Of a stretch of 64,000 bases of DNA, positions 63,082 to 64,000 are shown piece after piece. The stretch is taken from contig JBBSDP010000019.1 of assembly GCA_038240605.1 (NCBI GenBank), positions 20,274 through 84,273 on the forward strand. The letters are read 5' to 3'. The translations under genes and the position numbers were made by a program. Source of the stretch: JBBSDP01 sp038240605. GTDB taxonomy: Bacteria; Planctomycetota; Phycisphaerae; Tepidisphaerales; Tepidisphaeraceae. The notes under the pieces were generated by a model, which worked only from the letters and a program-made list of their open reading frames with translations, had not been told where the DNA came from and searched no databases. Within the stretch, counting starts at the first letter, position 1; each line of letters begins with the position of its first letter.

Positions 63082-64000
63082 ATGGACATCAAGGACATCG
63101 CCAGCGCCGCGCAGCGAACGCCGTCCCGTCGGGAATTTCTCTGGCGCCACGGCGGGGGCCTCGGCGGCATCGCCCTCGCCTGGATGCTCGCCCGCGATCA
63201 GCAGCTCATCGGCGCCGTCGCGCCTGTAGCTCAGGGGCAGGCAGGTTACCTCACGCGGCAGGGAGGCCTGCACTTTGCGCCGCGGGCCAAGCGCGTCGTG
63301 CAGTTCTACATGTCCGGCGCGGCCAGCCACGTGGACCTGTTCGATTACAAGCCGATGCTCGAGAAGCATCACGGCGAGCCGTTCATGCAGGGCCAGAAGA
63401 TCGAGCTGTTCCAGAGCGGCCAGGGGAGCACGATGAAGTCCCCCTGGGGCTGGAAGCAATACGGGCGGAGCGGCAAGTGGATCAACGACATCGCCGCGCC
63501 GCTGGGCGCTTGCGTGGACGACATGGCGTTCGTCCACTCGATGATCTCCAAGAGCAACGTGCACGGCCCGGCCACGCTGATGCAGGCGACTGGTTTCGTC
63601 CTCCCCGGCTTTCCCAGCATGGGCTCGTGGGTGAGCTATGCGCTGGGGAGCGAGAACGACAACCTGCCGACGTTTGTCGTGCTGCCCGACAGCCGTGGCT
63701 TCGCGCCCGCCGGCCCGCAGAACTGGGGATCCGGGTTCCTGCCCGCCCTCTACCAGGGCACGATGATCCGCCCGACCAGCAAGACGCCGATCGCCGACCT
63801 CTATCCGCCCGCCGGCTCGTTCATCAACCCGCAGAGCGAGCAGGGCACGCGCGAACTTCTGGAAAAACTGAACCGCGCGTACAGCGCCGAGCGCCGCGAT
63901 GATTCGCGCCTCGAAGCGCGGATCAGCGGGTACGAGCTGGCAGCGCACCTTCAGGTCAGCGCGCCGCAGGTGCTCGACATCGCGGACGAGTCAAAGCAGA
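63082..64000 (+). CDS. DUF1501 protein (3' end outside window)
   Basis: Partial; open to the window end with about 306 residues visible. The twin-arginine signal SRREFLWRHGGGLGGIALAW is followed by RVVQFYMSGAASHVDLFDYK, CVDDMAFVHSMISKSNVHGP and GTMIRPTSKTPIADLYPPAG, which are closest to the DUF1501 protein at 16617. The ATG follows GAGGAACGAG. As with the other two copies it pairs with the DUF1549/1553 gene upstream. Confidence 0.9.
   Translation, partial: MDIKDIASAAQRTPSRREFLWRHGGGLGGIALAWMLARDQQLIGAVAPVAQGQAGYLTRQGGLHFAPRAKRVVQFYMSGAASHVDLFDYKPMLEKHHGEPFMQGQKIELFQSGQGSTMKSPWGWKQYGRSGKWINDIAAPLGACVDDMAFVHSMISKSNVHGPATLMQATGFVLPGFPSMGSWVSYALGSENDNLPTFVVLPDSRGFAPAGPQNWGSGFLPALYQGTMIRPTSKTPIADLYPPAGSFINPQSEQGTRELLEKLNRAYSAERRDDSRLEARISGYELAAHLQVSAPQVLDIADESKQ

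Overview
The window is GC-rich bacterial chromosome and looks planctomycetal, most likely from the Phycisphaerae/Tepidisphaera-Humisphaera side. The markers are three DUF1549-DUF1553 proteins, each followed by a Tat-type DUF1501 protein, a DUF1559 pilin-like gene, an ECF sigma factor coupled to a FecR-LamG anti-sigma-like protein, and a LamG protein with a PEP-CTERM tail. The phylum is an inference from these families; no ribosomal marker is present.

Region 1 (1-13.8 kb) is an exopolysaccharide locus. A plus-strand Wzx/Wzy-type operon holds a WbaP-like initiating phosphotransferase (cut by the window edge), a flippase, two GT4 glycosyltransferases and a polymerase-like membrane protein. It converges on a tightly coupled minus-strand operon: glycosyltransferase, polysaccharide deacetylase, a stand-alone NRPS adenylation-carrier didomain and a cytochrome P450. 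A double-GNAT acyltransferase-like gene diverges from that operon. I read this as a polysaccharide that may be decorated with a hydroxylated amino acid, which is the most novel candidate pathway here.

Region 2 (13.9-24.5 kb) holds two DUF1549/DUF1553 + DUF1501 pairs around a sialate O-acetylesterase-like gene. Region 6 (56.8-64 kb) repeats the theme: PEP-CTERM LamG protein, ECF sigma, FecR-LamG, DUF1549/1553 and DUF1501 (cut by the window end). These look like planctomycetal glycan-utilisation modules.

Region 3 (24.5-38.5 kb) is an accessory defence/toxin-antitoxin island ending at a tRNA-Ser(GGA). It carries a GIY-YIG nuclease with an SF2 helicase, ImmA/IrrE with a DUF4411 PIN protein, Fic, VapBC-like, nucleotidyltransferase and RhuM genes, and a broken MmeI/PglX-like DNA methyltransferase. 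It is heavily rearranged. Three copies of the methyltransferase 3' end each precede a different cargo, a helicase fragment with an internal deletion is present, and one ORF is an antitoxin-methyltransferase chimera.

Region 4 (39.3-49.5 kb) is a complete minus-strand phosphate operon, pstS-pstC-pstA-pstB-phoU-phoB-phoR-DUF47-pit, with a strong hairpin after pstS and a candidate Pho box upstream of pstS. Region 5 (49.5-54.2 kb) is an ergothioneine locus: an ABC ATPase and a fused binding-protein/permease followed by egtB and egtD. Next to it, an IS110/IS1111-type element (about 55.0-56.66 kb) has split a DUF1559 pilin-like gene at its prepilin cleavage site.
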